A stretch of DNA of 64,000 bases. Origin: Apoderus coryli. Taxonomy: Eukaryota; Arthropoda; Insecta; Coleoptera; Attelabidae. The stretch is taken from NCBI GenBank assembly GCA_911728435.2, contig OU452203.1, positions 20,480,293 to 20,544,292 of the forward strand, given 5' to 3'. Position numbers and translations under genes: made by a program. The first letter of the stretch is position 1. Each line of letters opens with the position of its first letter. Positions 1 through 11,429 of the stretch are shown here, in pieces. Under the pieces are notes generated by a model, which worked only from the letters and a program-made list of their open reading frames with translations, searched no databases and was not told where the DNA came from.

Positions 1-433
1 TCAATGCACTGCCTAAACGTTGGGTTTGGTGCAAATCCGTCAACATTTTTGGAACCCAACGTGAACACAATTTCCGGTAATTCAAGTTCTCGGTCACAAT
101 ACGATACAAAACACTACGAGAATATTGAGGAAAGCAGTCGCACATTGATGAAATTGTAAAGCGTCTGTTTTCTCTCACCATTTCCTCCACTTTCTGCACC
201 AAATCTTCATTAACGACCGAAGGACGCCCACTCCGTTCTTCATCATGCACATTTGTGCGGCCATCTTTAAATGCTCTCACCCATTTCCTTACCATTCCAT
301 CACTCATAATGTTTTGTCCGTAAACTTCACAGATCTCACGATGAATATCGATCGGTTTTACGCCTTTAGCACTAAGAAATCGTATAACATCCCGTACTTC
401 ACAATCGGCGGAACTCACGATTGTCGGAGGCAT
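1..433 (-). CDS. mariner transposase, N-terminal 144 residues (partial)
   Basis: This is the DNA-binding half of a mariner transposase, which binds the terminal inverted repeats and moves the element by cut and paste. The start at 431-433 begins MPPTIVSS. Two helix-turn-helix regions follow: one around residues 10-55 (IDIHREICEVYG and MVRKWVRAFKDGR), then RSGRPSVV, then a second around residues 85-120 with SRSVLYRIVTE. The family signature KLCSRWVPKMLT is at about residues 123-135. The catalytic Asp triad would be further downstream and is not in the window. No stop interrupts the frame. The assignment to mariner is firm; whether the full copy is active cannot be told here. Confidence 0.85.
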   Translation of the reverse strand, partial: MPPTIVSSADCEVRDVIRFLSAKGVKPIDIHREICEVYGQNIMSDGMVRKWVRAFKDGRTNVHDEERSGRPSVVNEDLVQKVEEMVRENRRFTISSMCDCFPQYSRSVLYRIVTENLNYRKLCSRWVPKMLTDLHQTQRLGSAL

Positions 434-691
434 CTTAAACACTCAGTAAACAACGTATACAATGAGGAATCAGATTGTAACGGCGTCAGTGCGTAGACAA
501 GAGATGTAGGTAACCAGCGCGCATGCGCGGAACGCCGACCGTAGCGCTGCGGCGGCGGAATCGCAAAACGGTATTTACTAAAAAAACGTGCCTCGTATTT
601 CGACAACTTTTCGATCGCTGTTCATAGAAACCTGTAAAAGTCTAGACAAATTTGCTTACTTCAGTTTGCAGTGCAGTTTCGGGACACCCTG
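1..691 (-). mobile_element. mariner transposon, 5' half, running off the left edge
   Basis: On the minus strand the element starts at about 691 with a terminal sequence reading CAGGGTGTCCC next to a TA dinucleotide, the usual mariner target. A GC-richer untranslated leader follows, and a transposase start codon lies at 431-433. The frame is open to position 1, so the catalytic half, the 3' terminal repeat and the right TA lie outside the window. The lack of stops or frameshifts makes this the least decayed transposase in the window. Confidence 0.85.
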
Positions 692-1026
692 TATAGTTTT
701 CAATACGTTATACTTCCCGGTGAGACAACTTCTATAATATACAAAAATAATCGAAAAGTGCACAAATTTGCTGACCATAAACTTATTTCTTGACTTAATT
801 TTAATTTCAAATTCACACAGTTGTCGGCCTGCGTGGTCAGTTCGTGTCTATTGCTAACTCAGATAGAAATATATAATCTGCAGTTGATATCGATTTTCTA
901 ATAAGCATTTTGAAGTACAATACAGGAATATTTATATACCTACATAAGTACCTAATATTGCTTTTGGGCTATCTAGTTATTTTACGTGGAATTTTAATAA
1001 AACTCGCAATATCCCTAAGCACATAC
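692..1026. other. AT-rich spacer and probable intron
   Basis: No gene is seen. From 1026 down to the mariner the sequence would be intron if the 1027-1214 exon is real. It starts with a good donor (GTATGT, read on the minus strand). Confidence 0.4.
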
Positions 1027-1214
1027 CTTGCCACAAATTGCCGGTCCCCACTGCCTGCAAAATAGTTGTACGCCCTTTGCAATAATCCAGTGGCAGCTGC
1101 ACCAGTCTCTTCAACAACAGTAGTAGTTGTAGTCGATCTGTAGATTGGATTTTCCTGACCTACCGTGACAAGGGTGCGGCAGCTGCTGCCAGTAGCCGCG
1201 TCGGAGGCGGGCAT
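1027..1214 (-). CDS. First coding exon of an unrecognised gene (62 residues plus 2 nt)
   Basis: A minus-strand open frame starts at ATG 1212-1214 (MPASDAATG) and runs 62 codons to a strong donor, CAAG|GTATGT, at 1027/1026, leaving phase 2. Base composition is clearly higher in G+C than the flanks, as expected of coding sequence. The peptide has a run of six threonines (residues 28-33), the stretch EETGAAATGLLQRAYNYF and ends GSGDRQFVA. I recognise no domain. The remaining exons are not found between the mariner and this exon and may lie left of the window. A minus-strand donor near 1893 (AAAAG|GTAAGTTGG) could end a 5' UTR exon, but that is a guess. Confidence 0.5.
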
Positions 1215-2725
1215 TTGTTACAAAAACATGGACAATTTTTTTTTATAAAACAGCCAACATAGACGTGCGGACAGGCAGCAACACGTGATGCTTTTAACAG
1301 AATATTGTTGTGAAGAACATGCAAAAAAAAATATGAAAATAGGTATAAAATAGAAAGACAAAGGCATACAAATTCCTTAAACAGAAGAAACTCATGCTGT
1401 TTTAAAATATAAATTAACTTTGTACTTTTCAAAGTGACCACATATCTATTGTTGCCCTATGATACCCGTTTTCTCTTAAAACTCCTTTAAGTATATACCT
1501 ATAGATCGGTAAGTACCTACAAAATATCATCCTTACTTACCTACCATTGTCTTTAAAATGCACCTACTAATTATCATGCAAATTTCTTTCAAACCAAAAA
1601 CTAATGTTCAGTGTTCAATTTGCAATCACAACAATTTTACGTAGGCGAATTCAGGTGGACTGCGTCCTTCCAAAAAAATACTAAATTTTCCTTCCCTAAA
1701 TGTTTAAAACAAAATCCTGAATTCGCCACGAAACTACGTGTATAAAAATGTGGTGCCGTGAAAATATTACCTAAAATTAACTTCCTAAATGATTGATAAT
1801 AAATACTAAAGCTACTCTAGTTGTTTTGTAATACTAAAAAATCGATTTCTAACTAAAATAGTTATAATGGTATTAAAACTTCTTTACCAACTTACCTTTT
1901 AAAAAACGATTTCTTCAAACAGCTCCACTAATTTCACACAAAACACTCCCGATTGTTATATACTTGAGGAATTTAAATGTACATTTAGTTTAATAAGTAA
2001 ATTGTTAGACTTTTAGTCAATTAAAAAAAAAGACACCGGAACTAGGTATTATATCAGCTCAATTTTATTTCTACTCTGCCTTTGACGTTAATCAACTGTT
2101 CTCGTTCCCTTTTCACCAAAGCAAGATGGACTTCTATTTTAAGCGATTTTATTGGTTGGCAGTGTTGACACTGTTTTGGTTGTCATGGCAACCGATGTTA
2201 GAAATAATATAAAAATTTTGTTTTGATATGAGAACGGAAATTAAATTTTAAATAAAAATGTAATCAAAGAGAGAAACCACAATGTGTGATAATATAGTTA
2301 AAGTTTAATTAAATGTAAATAGAATAATACCACAAATTTTGATAATCAATAACAAACCAAACGCGTGACATCTAGTGGTAGTAGACATTGAAGCAGATCG
2401 CCGCCTGTAACTTTTTCGTATTTGTTCGTGTTTATTTCAAAAGATGGACACGCTGTCATTGAAAGTATACGAGGTGTTATAGAAAGGTAGTATAGATCAT
2501 TACTTTTTACAGATAATAATTATTGAAATACGAGCATTTTTTATTCGTATTTAGAGACTAAAGATATTAGCAATTGGATAATTAAATAATAGGAAAACGA
2601 CATATTTGTACTACAAATGAAATAAAAAAACCGAATACATAATCTAATGGATATTATCGTGAATAGAAATCAATGTAGGAAAACATTAGTCAAAATGTTT
2701 GTTTGTGAAATTAAAAAAAAACTGT
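1215..2725. other. Gene-poor AT-rich stretch with a small foldback
   Basis: No coding frame is supported. At about 1640-1740 a foldback pairs TAGGCGAATTCAGG with CCTGAATTCGCC, the arms lying about 70 bases apart, resembling a remnant of a small palindromic element. The bases 2120-2210 are locally GC-richer but carry no convincing frame. Confidence 0.4.
2713..2721 (-). terminator. Pol III T-run terminator of tRNA-Ile
   Basis: Nine consecutive T on the minus strand begin 5 nt after the tRNA 3' end, the standard Pol III stop signal. Confidence 0.85.
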
Positions 2726-2799
2726 TGGCCCATGGGGGGATCGAACCCGCGACCTTCGCGTTATTAGCACGACGCTCTAACCAACTGAGCTAATGGGCC
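2726..2799 (-). tRNA. tRNA-Ile (anticodon AAU)
   Basis: Reading the minus strand gives a full 74-nt cloverleaf without intron. The acceptor stem pairs GGCCCAT with ATGGGCC, with discriminator A at 2726. The D arm contains TAGCTCAGTTGGTTAGA (A box). The anticodon loop is CTAATAA, giving AAT, which decodes isoleucine AUU (and AUC after A34 to inosine). The T arm contains GGTTCGATCC (B box). A run of nine T on the minus strand (2713-2721) just past the 3' end is a good Pol III terminator. All positions look intact, so this should be functional. Confidence 0.97.
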
Positions 2800-3400
2800 A
2801 GATACCGTAAATATGCTTTTTTATGATAAATTAATGTTGTCAGCAATCAGGAAAAGCAATTATATTTAATACAGTAATTTAATTAGGTGAGGAAGATTAA
2901 AAATTTGTAATATTTTACCCCACTTAACAAAATAAATATAAAGGAATTGAATGAATGCAAGGAAATAAGAAATATTGTATGTTATACCTAAATAAATGTT
3001 ATAAATAAATCCAGCTTCGGTAGGTAGGGAAAATCTTTCGCTGGTGTTTCGGTCATAAAATTGTTCAAGCACCCATCTGGGAGTTGTTCAACTCCCTTTT
3101 TCAAAAGTCAACTTCCCAATCTTACAGATGCGCTTGAACGTATATCTTTTACTAACCATAAATATGGTGAAAATTTATACAAGCAAGGTTAGATAAGAAA
3201 TATGTTAAACATATTTTCAGCAAAAAAATACAACTGAAAAAAATATCTAAACGTGTTATTCAAAAGATTTATCTCTAAGAAAAACTTGTACCTATATAAG
3301 TATATTATTTCGCAATAAGATTTAGCCAGGGATGTATCCAGGCAAGATTTTTTGAGGAATAAAATGAATGAAGATTTAATTTAAAAACTCTTTCACTTAC

Positions 3401-3922
3401 CCATCAATATCCACAAAAGCCATATTCAGTTGTCCACCATCATAAATAAATTTTGGCATTTTTCTAGGAATATTAAATCCAGAACCCCTCCTCGCCCTCG
3501 GTACTAAGTCGCTATTCCTCGAAGTACAAATTTTTTGTTGTAACAAATCCTTTAAATGTAGTTTTTTCGAATTATGTTGATGCCTATAGTTTGTACACTT
3601 CAGGAATTGTACTCTAAAAATTTACACGATATCAAAGACTGCAATCATTGATTGAGCTTAAAATAGTTTAATTAGTTGTTTTGTGATCGTCTGGTTCTTC
3701 GAACATTTTGAGTCCATGCTATAAGGGCAACGTAGAATTGTTGTTAATTCTAAATAGTACAGAATAACTAGTCTGTCAGATGGAAATAGGCCTAAATTAT
3801 CGAGCTCTTTTTACGCTCCGAGGGTTTAAGAAATTATTTTGAATCTACATTGTATCAAGACAAAATAACACTTACCCATATTCCGATTCTAGCAACTCTG
3901 CTGCACTAATTTGCTTCAACAT
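3401..3922 (-). CDS. Unrecognised gene, two 5' coding exons (3876-3922, 3401-3613)
   Basis: Exon 1 starts at ATG 3920-3922 (MLKQISAAELLESEY) and ends at TATGG|GTAAGTG (3876), phase 2. Exon 2 begins after TTTTTAG at 3613 and continues the frame (GVQFLKCTNYRHQ) for 70 codons to GATGG|GTAAGTG at 3401, again phase 2. Both donors are near-consensus, and the joined frame of 86 residues has no stop. Exon 2 is basic (PRARRGSGFNIPRKMPKF) and ends LNMAFVDID. No domain is recognised. Further exons should exist at lower coordinates; I could not find the next one. The splice pattern makes chance unlikely, but expression data would be needed for certainty. Confidence 0.55.
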
Positions 3923-4226
3923 TTCGATAAATAATTAAATAATAATAAGAAATATAAATCAACAACTACCAATAAACAACCAAACTGTTTGTTAGTTGTT
4001 TATGCATATTGTAAACTCCAACCAGCAACAATATAAAATTCACAACAAAATTGCTTCTTTTGTTAATCCGCTAGCAATTGTTAGATATTTAGATAGACGT
4101 AATAAAAGGGATAGGTTCCATTATATGGAATATTCTACCTATGCTATCCAATATTTGTTCTATAACAGCGGACGAAGTTATGATGATTTTTATGTGAAAA
4201 CTATTATTTCAATTTTTATAGTTTAA

Positions 4227-5100
4227 CAATAAATTCTGTCATGGTATAATATTTAATAAAATACGTGCGAATTCTTATTTGTATCGGAATACGTTTGAAA
4301 AAGAATGTATTTATGTATACAAAATTCAGTTGGAAGCAGGTATTTCAAGATATTTATTGAGCAGGAACATATAATTCAAGAAATGAGATCAAATGAAATG
4401 GACGCCCAACCTATCTACTATTACAATTGCGTTCTTAATATCTATTTTTAAAGTTGTAATACACATCTTTATTACAACCTTTTCTCCCTAAATTTCACTC
4501 TTGCCTAAAAATTTGCAGATAATTTTGCATTTTGTAAAATTTCCTTTAAAGTCAACATTCGTTAATTTCCAAACACACTAGTGTAACCTCCTCCGAAGAA
4601 TTTGTTGTAAACAGCGAGCGTTGAATTATTTAGATATTTATTATTAATAGTTTCTTAGTTTTATCAATTTTGGTGCTTGTTCATCTAGCGTCAGCTAGTC
4701 TTTTTTCTTCTGCTTATTTGATGTACTATCCTGTCCTTTATTTTATCAAAGCATTCGACACAGTGGGATTTATAATATATAATATACAATATATAATACA
4801 TAATATATAATTTCAAAGGTTTGTAACTTACCTAGCCATTCAAAAAATATACATTTGCATGTCAATAATATAATAAGTACAAACCTTTGAAATTTTGTTC
4901 ACAATAATAGAAGTAAAAACAACCTAAAAAATAAATGCAACTACAAGCACTAAAATAACTTACAACAAACATTAAAGCAACTTATAACAAACAAATACAA
5001 TAGCGTTGATAAAATCAAAAATAAACAGAAAATATCAAAAATAAATAGAAATGCAATAAAAATGTATACAAATATACATAATATACAGTAACAATCCAGT
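4227..5100. other. AT-rich spacer with short foldback
   Basis: No gene is seen. A stretch rich in TATAATATA at 4769-4810 runs into a foldback whose arms TTTCAAAGGTTTGTA and TACAAACCTTTGAAA (about 4811 and 4877) are exact inverted copies, a likely miniature element remnant. Confidence 0.45.
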
Positions 5101-5104
5101 AATT

Positions 5105-5300
5105 TGACAGACTCAGACCAAGAAAGGATTACTCCTCCACAGCGTACGTCAAAATTAACCGATGAAACTGAATCAGTGATGTTTTACTGTGGTTGACCAT
5201 CAAGCGGTTATCGAAGCACCAGGAGTCGAAATCATGCAATGTCGAAGATATTTCACCTTGCAGAATCTTCGGATCCTTATCAATGCCGTATCGTCGGTAT
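5105..5300 (-). mobile_element. LINE reverse transcriptase relic
   Basis: On the minus strand one frame reads DKDPKILQGEIS, then HDFDSWCFDNRLMVNHSKT and IQFHRL. This matches the segment that follows the catalytic FADD box in non-LTR reverse transcriptases (D.W...NRL.VN..KT). The catalytic box itself is not intact, and both sides lose similarity. It is a short fragment with no function. Confidence 0.55.
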
Positions 5301-5799
5301 CCATAAAAGCTTTTGCAAAGGATAAGTGTTGAGGCAAGACATTATTGGTGTATAAATCGTTGATTTTTTATTATTTCTTCACATATTCTATGCCAATATA
5401 TTTATCTCTGTGTATCAAATGTTCAGATTTTCATGCCTATACATATAATAATATCAAATCAAGTAGTTGGCATTGACTAAAAGTAGAAAATGAATGAAAC
5501 ATTTTATTAGATATACCAATAAGTCAATCTGATTTTAACAAGAGTGCGATACAAGAAAAAATTATGGCGGTCACAATTATTAGATGTTCATATTGGGTAA
5601 ATGACGGCCTACACGGTTGTTTATAAAATGGAATGTTGTCAATAGTTTTGGAATATAGCAATGTTGGAAGAAAAAGAAAACTAATATTTATTTTGTATTT
5701 ATGACGAAAAACGTTGGCTACGGAATAAATCAAGGTGATCTAGCAAATATTGGTTTTGAATCATTTAAAATTGGTTGCTTTTAGGCGTGTAGCTGTGAA

Positions 5800-6080
5800 A
5801 ACGTGTCAAATAATACGAACAACAACAGGTTGAAGAATCATGGAAAAGTGGTTCGCAATCAGAACAAAATGTTTTCCCTTATCATTCAATTCTGACTGGT
5901 ACACATGAATTTGTTTGCTCGAAGTCTTTCGTGAATAAGGAAACCAAAAAATCGTCAGCAGATCATTCGGCAATGGAATATTTGAATGCTCAAAAAGTCG
6001 AATTGACACCCAATGATTACATTTTCTTCCCAAAAATCGAGAACAAATTGCGTGGACAATAGACAGCAATTTTCGTGGGC
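5800..6080 (+). mobile_element. mariner transposase relic (C-terminal part)
   Basis: A decayed plus-strand frame contains ELTPNDYIFFPKIENKLRGQ, the region around the third catalytic residue of mariner transposases (LTPND.FLFPKIKNKLRGQ). Upstream codons are disrupted by stops and shifts. The LINE tail abuts it at about 6088. Confidence 0.55.
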
Positions 6081-6087
6081 AGAAGAA

Positions 6088-7560
6088 ATAAATAAATAAA
6101 GCGTTTATTGCCCAACAGTTTCCCATTTAAAGGACAATATTACAAACTAAAAAATTAAATGCTTAAATAAACTAAAATACTAATTTATAAATCCTAATTA
6201 CTTCCGCACACATACACACACCTAAACCACAAATCTCTCTGCAGCTACCATTTTCAAGTGATTGACTGTAGTTGTTTGTCACACCTATCAGAAACTCTAT
6301 TAAAATTAGAACACATGACATGAACAGGCGATCTTAACAGTACATTGGTCCTAGCTCTGTGTAAGTGAAATGTTACATTCGATCTGGTATTTAACCTAGG
6401 AACTAACAAATTCAAGCAAGATAGCAGAAAAGAGCAGTCGATTTTTTCTCTAAGTAATTTATATAAGATGGTTAATGAGCTCTGAATTCTTCGGTACTCC
6501 AGACTCTGAACGTCAAAACGTGATAGTAACAATTCATGATCGAAACCTCTTACTGGATAAGCACCATCGGTTCTAAAAACTAAATATTTCAAAAATCTAC
6601 GTTGAATTTGCTCGACCTCTAGCTTATGAATATTATACTGAGGAAACCAGATGATGGAAGAATACTCCAATTTTGACCTCACATAGGCATTGAACAAGGT
6701 GATAAGGGCAGAGGTATTATTGAAGCCTTTGCAGTTACGCATTATAAAGCCATACATGCGAGATGCCTCACCAACCATTTTTTACATATGCTCCAAAAAC
6801 TGGAACCTCTGATCGAAGCTAACACCAAGATCCGTGAATACCCGACATCGTTCAAGTTTCTTTGTGGAGATTGCATACGGATAGTCAATAAACGTTGTTT
6901 GACGTGTAAAACTCAGACATGTGCATTTACGAATGTTACGAGACAATTTGTTACTGTCGCACCACCTTTCTAGAGCACACAAATCATGCTGCAGGTTTAT
7001 GCAATCTGCTACTGAATCTATGGAGGCGAAGATTTTCAAGTCATCTGCGAAAAATAGAGTACGCTGAAGTAAACACGCGTCCAGGTCATTGATGAAAAGA
7101 AGGAACAACAATGGACCTAAGTTAGAACCCTGGGGTACTCCTGACGTGGCCGAGTAAAAACAAGATTTAAAGCCGTTGTAAAAGACATATTGTTTCCGAT
7201 CATTCAAGTATGAGTTGCATAAAGATATCAAGCCCGAAGGAAATCCATCATACGTATGCAGTTTACACAGCAATATGCCATGGTCTAGCCTATCGAAGGC
7301 TTTGGTGAAATCAGTATAGATTACATCCAGTTCACCGTTGTGATCAAGAGTTTCAGAGATACAGTGGGTAATAACTGACAGATTGGTGACAGTGGAACGG
7401 CCACACATAAAACCATGCTGGTTAGGTGAAATCTGACGTCTCACAGCTGTATAGATCCGATCATATAAAATTGACTCAAATAATTTAGAAAAATTGCACA
7501 ATAGAGAAATTGGTCGATAATTATTAACATGAGACTTTTCGCCGGATTTAAAGACGCCGG
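6088..7560 (-). mobile_element. Jockey/CR1-like LINE, 5'-truncated
   Basis: A minus-strand non-LTR retrotransposon runs from about 7560 (5' truncation within the reverse transcriptase) to a TTTA-repeat tail at about 6088-6102. The reverse transcriptase frame is nearly continuous, with one in-frame TAA at 6782-6784. The 3' UTR covers about 6103-6253. A related 3' end (GTTTATTGCCCAACAGTTTCCC-like) is found at 27360-27430, so at least two copies of this family are in the window. Confidence 0.85.
6254..7560 (-). pseudogene. LINE ORF2 reverse transcriptase, broken by one stop codon
   Basis: The frame opens inside finger motif VNNYRPISLLCNFSK. It continues with NQHGFM.GRST, DVIYTDFTKAFDRLDH (motif A), [20 protein letters not shown] (motif B region) and the catalytic box FFADDLK (motif C). 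A thumb-like region follows, KLERCRVFTDLGVSFD. At 6782-6784 a TAA stop interrupts, and the same frame resumes (MVGEASRMYGFIMRN) with the usual C-terminal segment RSKLEYSSIIWFP to a natural stop at 6254. The endonuclease domain is missing because of the 5' truncation. All catalytic Asp residues are present, so decay is recent, but the copy cannot move by itself. Confidence 0.85.
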
Positions 7561-9254
7561 AACTGTGTCTAAAGTCATGTTTTGGACGTGTCCGAAACAG
7601 ATTGGAAAAAATATTTTGACCGTTGGTTCAGGACAAATGAGTATAGCGTTTGAAGATTCGTACTAAATAAAAATCATAACGAAAAAAATCTAGTAAGGTC
7701 ATCTATATGTCATCCTATGGCCGTTTTGTAATAATATGTCAGAATTTTGTAATAATTTCAGAAAAAAAAACTTTTTTCTGCATTTATAATTTGACAACGT
7801 TGCTTACACAAGTAAATCTAAATTTTTCTTCACTTTTCCATGTTTATTTCATATTAATAAACCGTGTCATTGCAGATGAAAGAAAATTATGTGTTGGCTA
7901 ATTTGTTCATATAGTGTATCTAAGTAAATGATTTTGTATTGTTAAAATTAAAAAGTGAAATCGAAAGTAAGTGTTTTTCAAATGTTGTTATTTTCAGTGG
8001 AATTCGTTTTCGTCACTTTAAAGTACTTGTTATTTAACGACATTGCAGGCAGAGGTATGATGAAAATCCAATGTTAAAGATGAGACGTGAACGAACATTG
8101 CAAAATAACTATCGTCAGAGGAACTTTCACTTTAATTAAGTACCTACATATTGTGCACTTTAGACGCGACACTCATAGCCAAATAAACAACTATCTAATA
8201 ATGTATAAAGAAAGGACTTCTTTGCAATTTATGTTTGTAAGTATTGGGTAATGTTTTAATTTAATAACTTGCTTTTTTGCATAAGTATTCACGATTATCA
8301 CAAACTATCTTTTTGCCAGCTTAAGAGAGAAGCTTTCTTTATAATGGAAGGTCTACACGCTCCGACCTTGTATAATCGTTGTGAATTCCAAGTCCTTATA
8401 GCGGGAAATCTGGGAGTTGCTTTACGTATAGAGTTATCCAGCAATTCGTAATGAGGCTCAAAAACAACAATGGCGGTACTTCAAATAGTTTATAAGGGCA
8501 AAGAATAATTTACACAAATATCATCAGCTTTAATATGAATCAATTCGATAAGGCTGTGTCATGAAATAACTTAAATTTTTCTACGAAATTATATTTGTTT
8601 TTACAAACCCTAAGAAAAATATTTCACCACATTGTATAGCAAACCACTATCACCACCAGCAAAATCCAAAATCCATCCGGTTAGTGTTATAAAAAATTTA
8701 TAAACCACTAGTATAAAACCACCAAAGATACTAGGGAAAAGTATAGTAATTTCTAATTTTATGTTGATTTAGCTCTGCATCATGACTTTACCGCTCATGA
8801 AAAATTTAAAAGATACCACAACACCGGGAAAGTACATTATAGGGGGTTTTAGAAGAGAAAGTGTGGCTTACATATTTATTTAACCTTTTTTTTTTTTAGA
8901 CCTGGATAGTTTGACTTTATTAGGTTTTACTGAAACATAAATACGTTCCGGGTGCTCAATTTAATAGGGAAATACATCGATTTTATATTGAAGGGATGAA
9001 TGGAAACATTTTGTTTGTAAGGAGATTCGAATTACCTTTAAAATCTTAAAAGCGGTTTTATATAATTTCATATAAACAGCAAAATATCAATTTTATCGGG
9101 TTCACGGTCTGTAAATTATTGATGTTTATGACAAACACTGATTCAATTACAACCTCTATATTTCCTTGATAATTTCTCGACTTCCTCAGGAGGAAACACT
9201 AAAAATTACAAAATTCTGTTTCAAATACATAGGTAATCATCATTGAAACAATTT
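7561..9254. other. AT-rich stretch without recognised genes
   Basis: Nothing codes convincingly in either strand. Short open frames here have no splice context and coding-unlike composition. Confidence 0.4.
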
Positions 9255-10597
9255 ATAATTTACTGATATTAAGAACAACCCCAAGTGCTGTGATGAGAAT
9301 CGGTTGATCAGTCTGATGAGTCATACCTTAAAAGTACTCTTAAAAATAATCCAAGAGAGAATATATCGAAAATGCGAAGAACAACTGGATGAGACGCAGT
9401 TTGGCTTTAGAGAGGGTTTAGGAACTAGGGAAGCTTTATTTGCCATCACAGTACTGCTACAGAAATGTAGAGAATACAATAAAGATGTGTACGTCTGTTT
9501 CATTGACTTCCAAAAGGCCTTCGATAAAGTCCAACACGACAAACTCATAGAGAACTTAAAGAGCATCAAATTGGACCCAAGTGATATACAATTAATAAAA
9601 AATATCTACTACAATCAAACGGCAGTAGTTCGAGTTGGGGACATCGAGACTGATGAAGTCGAAATTCAAAAAGGAGTTCGTCAAGGCTGCGTTCTATCCC
9701 CACAACTGTTCAATCTATACTCTCAGTCTGTATTTTAAAAAGCACTTTACGAGAGACCTGAGGGGGTAAACATTGGAGGGACATTGGTTAACAACCTAAG
9801 GTTCGCCGATGATACTGCCATAATGACGGAGAGTGCAGAAGATCTTCAAACCCTGTTGGAAAGAGTCAGTCGAGAGTGTGAAGAGGTGGGACTCACTATA
9901 AACACGCAGAAAACTAAAATGATGGTCATAAGCAAAAACCAAAATATTAACCCTATTCTCACAGTAAATGGAAACCGAATAGAGCAGGTCCAAAAATACA
10001 AATATCTCGGCTCTGTCATAAATTCTGAAATGGACCCTGATCAAGAAATTAAGATCAGAATTGAAATGGCTCGAAAGGCATTTATGAAATATTCCACAAT
10101 GCTTACAAACAGAAATCTAAATCTTGGCATCAGATTGAGATTCGTGGAGTGTTATGTGTGGTCAGTGTTAATGTACGGAGTGGAAACTTGGACGCTAAAG
10201 ACTCAAATGATTAAAAAGCTCGAAGCATTTGAGATGTGGCTCTATAGGCGCATTCTGAAGATACCTTGGACTGATAGGATAACCAACGACGAAGTGTTGA
10301 GACGCATCGGCCGAAAACGAAACCTGCTCACAATCATTAAGATAAGAAAAACATCGTACATAGGACACATATTACGCAATGACAAATATCTACAGTTACA
10401 AAATATTATGCAGGGCAGAATTGAGGGGAAGAAGGGTATCGGCAGAAAGAGAAAATCCTGGCTCCGAAACATTAGAGAGTGGACAAATCTCAGCGTTGGA
10501 GAACTGTTCCATGTTGCAAAAGACAGAGAAGAATTTAGAAAAGTGGTCGCCAACCTTCTGTGAGAAGACGGCATGAAAAGAAGAAGAAGAAGACATT
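9255..10597 (+). mobile_element. RTE-clade LINE, 5'-truncated
   Basis: A plus-strand element begins within the reverse transcriptase (IKNNPKCCDENRLISLMSHT) and runs to a stop at 10561-10563. A very short 3' UTR follows, ending in an AAG-repeat tail (about 10576-10593). A short 3' UTR plus a trinucleotide-type tail is typical of RTE/BovB-like LINEs. Only one stop codon breaks the remaining frame. Confidence 0.85.
9268..10563 (+). pseudogene. RTE reverse transcriptase, one nonsense codon
   Basis: Reverse transcriptase motifs appear in order: LISLMSHTLKVLLK, TQFGFREGLGTREALF, VYVCFIDFQKAFDKVQHD (motif A), KGVRQGCVLSPQLFNLY (motif B) and NLRFADDTAIM (motif C). Next come QKTKMMVISK and YKYLGSVIN, and the RTE-type C-terminus YGVETWTLKT...LEAFEMWLYRRILKIPWT. 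The only break is TAA at 9736-9738, where relatives have a sense codon; the frame continues unchanged. The N-terminal endonuclease is absent because of the 5' truncation. It could still be transcribed, but it is not autonomous. Confidence 0.85.
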
Positions 10598-10704
10598 AAG
10601 AGCAAATCACAAAGAGAATATACTTACATAACATGATCAAAACAAGATCAATAGTTTGATATAAATTTAAATTTCGGGATTAGAGAACAAAAACATATAT
10701 TAAT

Positions 10705-11040
10705 CATCGAAAATCACTTTATAGTTTTTCAAAATATTCCCCATGAAGATCTATACACTTTTGGATGCGTTTGAACCAATTGTCGAAGCACTTTTGCTAC
10801 TTTGATTGAGATATCTCCAAAACATGCATTCTGAATGCAGCAACCGCTTCTTCAGATGTCGCAAAACGTTGACCTCTCAGTTTGTTTTTTACGTACGGGA
10901 ATAAAAAGAAGTCATTCGGTGCCAAGTCAGGACTATACGGCGGATGACTCATCAAATCGATGTTTTGGGTGCTCAAAAATGCGTATGTCAAAACGTTCTG
11001 AGTACGGATAACCTCAAAAATGTCCAACTTTACGATAGAG
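10705..11040 (-). mobile_element. mariner transposase relic, C-terminal third
   Basis: Minus-strand frames show HPPYSPDLAPNDFFLFPYVKN (around the third catalytic Asp, DD34D-type context) and KLRGQRFATSEEAVAAFRMH. After a frameshift near 10797 comes CFDNWFKRIQKCIDLHGEYFEKL and a stop. The upstream two thirds are missing. Confidence 0.8.
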
Positions 11041-11429
11041 CTGTCAGTTGCCAGATTGCAACACCAGGGTTGCCAAATCCCAAAATATAAAAGGAAACCC
11101 TCGTATTATGAAATGATAAAGACGGCTTCAAGAAAAAAAAATAAATACATAAAAATTATCCTTATTATGACTTTATTATCCATTTAAACATCAGTATTAA
11201 ATACAGTTATACAAAATTTATCAGGAATCAGTGTCATTGCCAAAATCAATAAGTCAGGAAACTACGAAGCTCATCTATAAGCAATAGAGATCGTCAATGA
11301 AGTAAAAACTTTGAAAGATAAAATGCAGATGTTCTCTTTTGGTGTAATGCATAAATTGGAAACTTTTGCCTCTGCCAAATCGAAGTTTTATTTATGTAAT
11401 ACCAACTTTTGAGAAATAGGTGAAACATA

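Noticed and set aside
245..606. Open frames on both strands (245-496 plus, 415-606 minus)
   Set aside because: They are shadows of the mariner transposase and its leader; the real frame is the minus-strand one starting at 433.
5806..6126. 106-codon minus-strand frame
   Set aside because: It is antisense to a mariner relic that reads on the plus strand, and includes the LINE tail.
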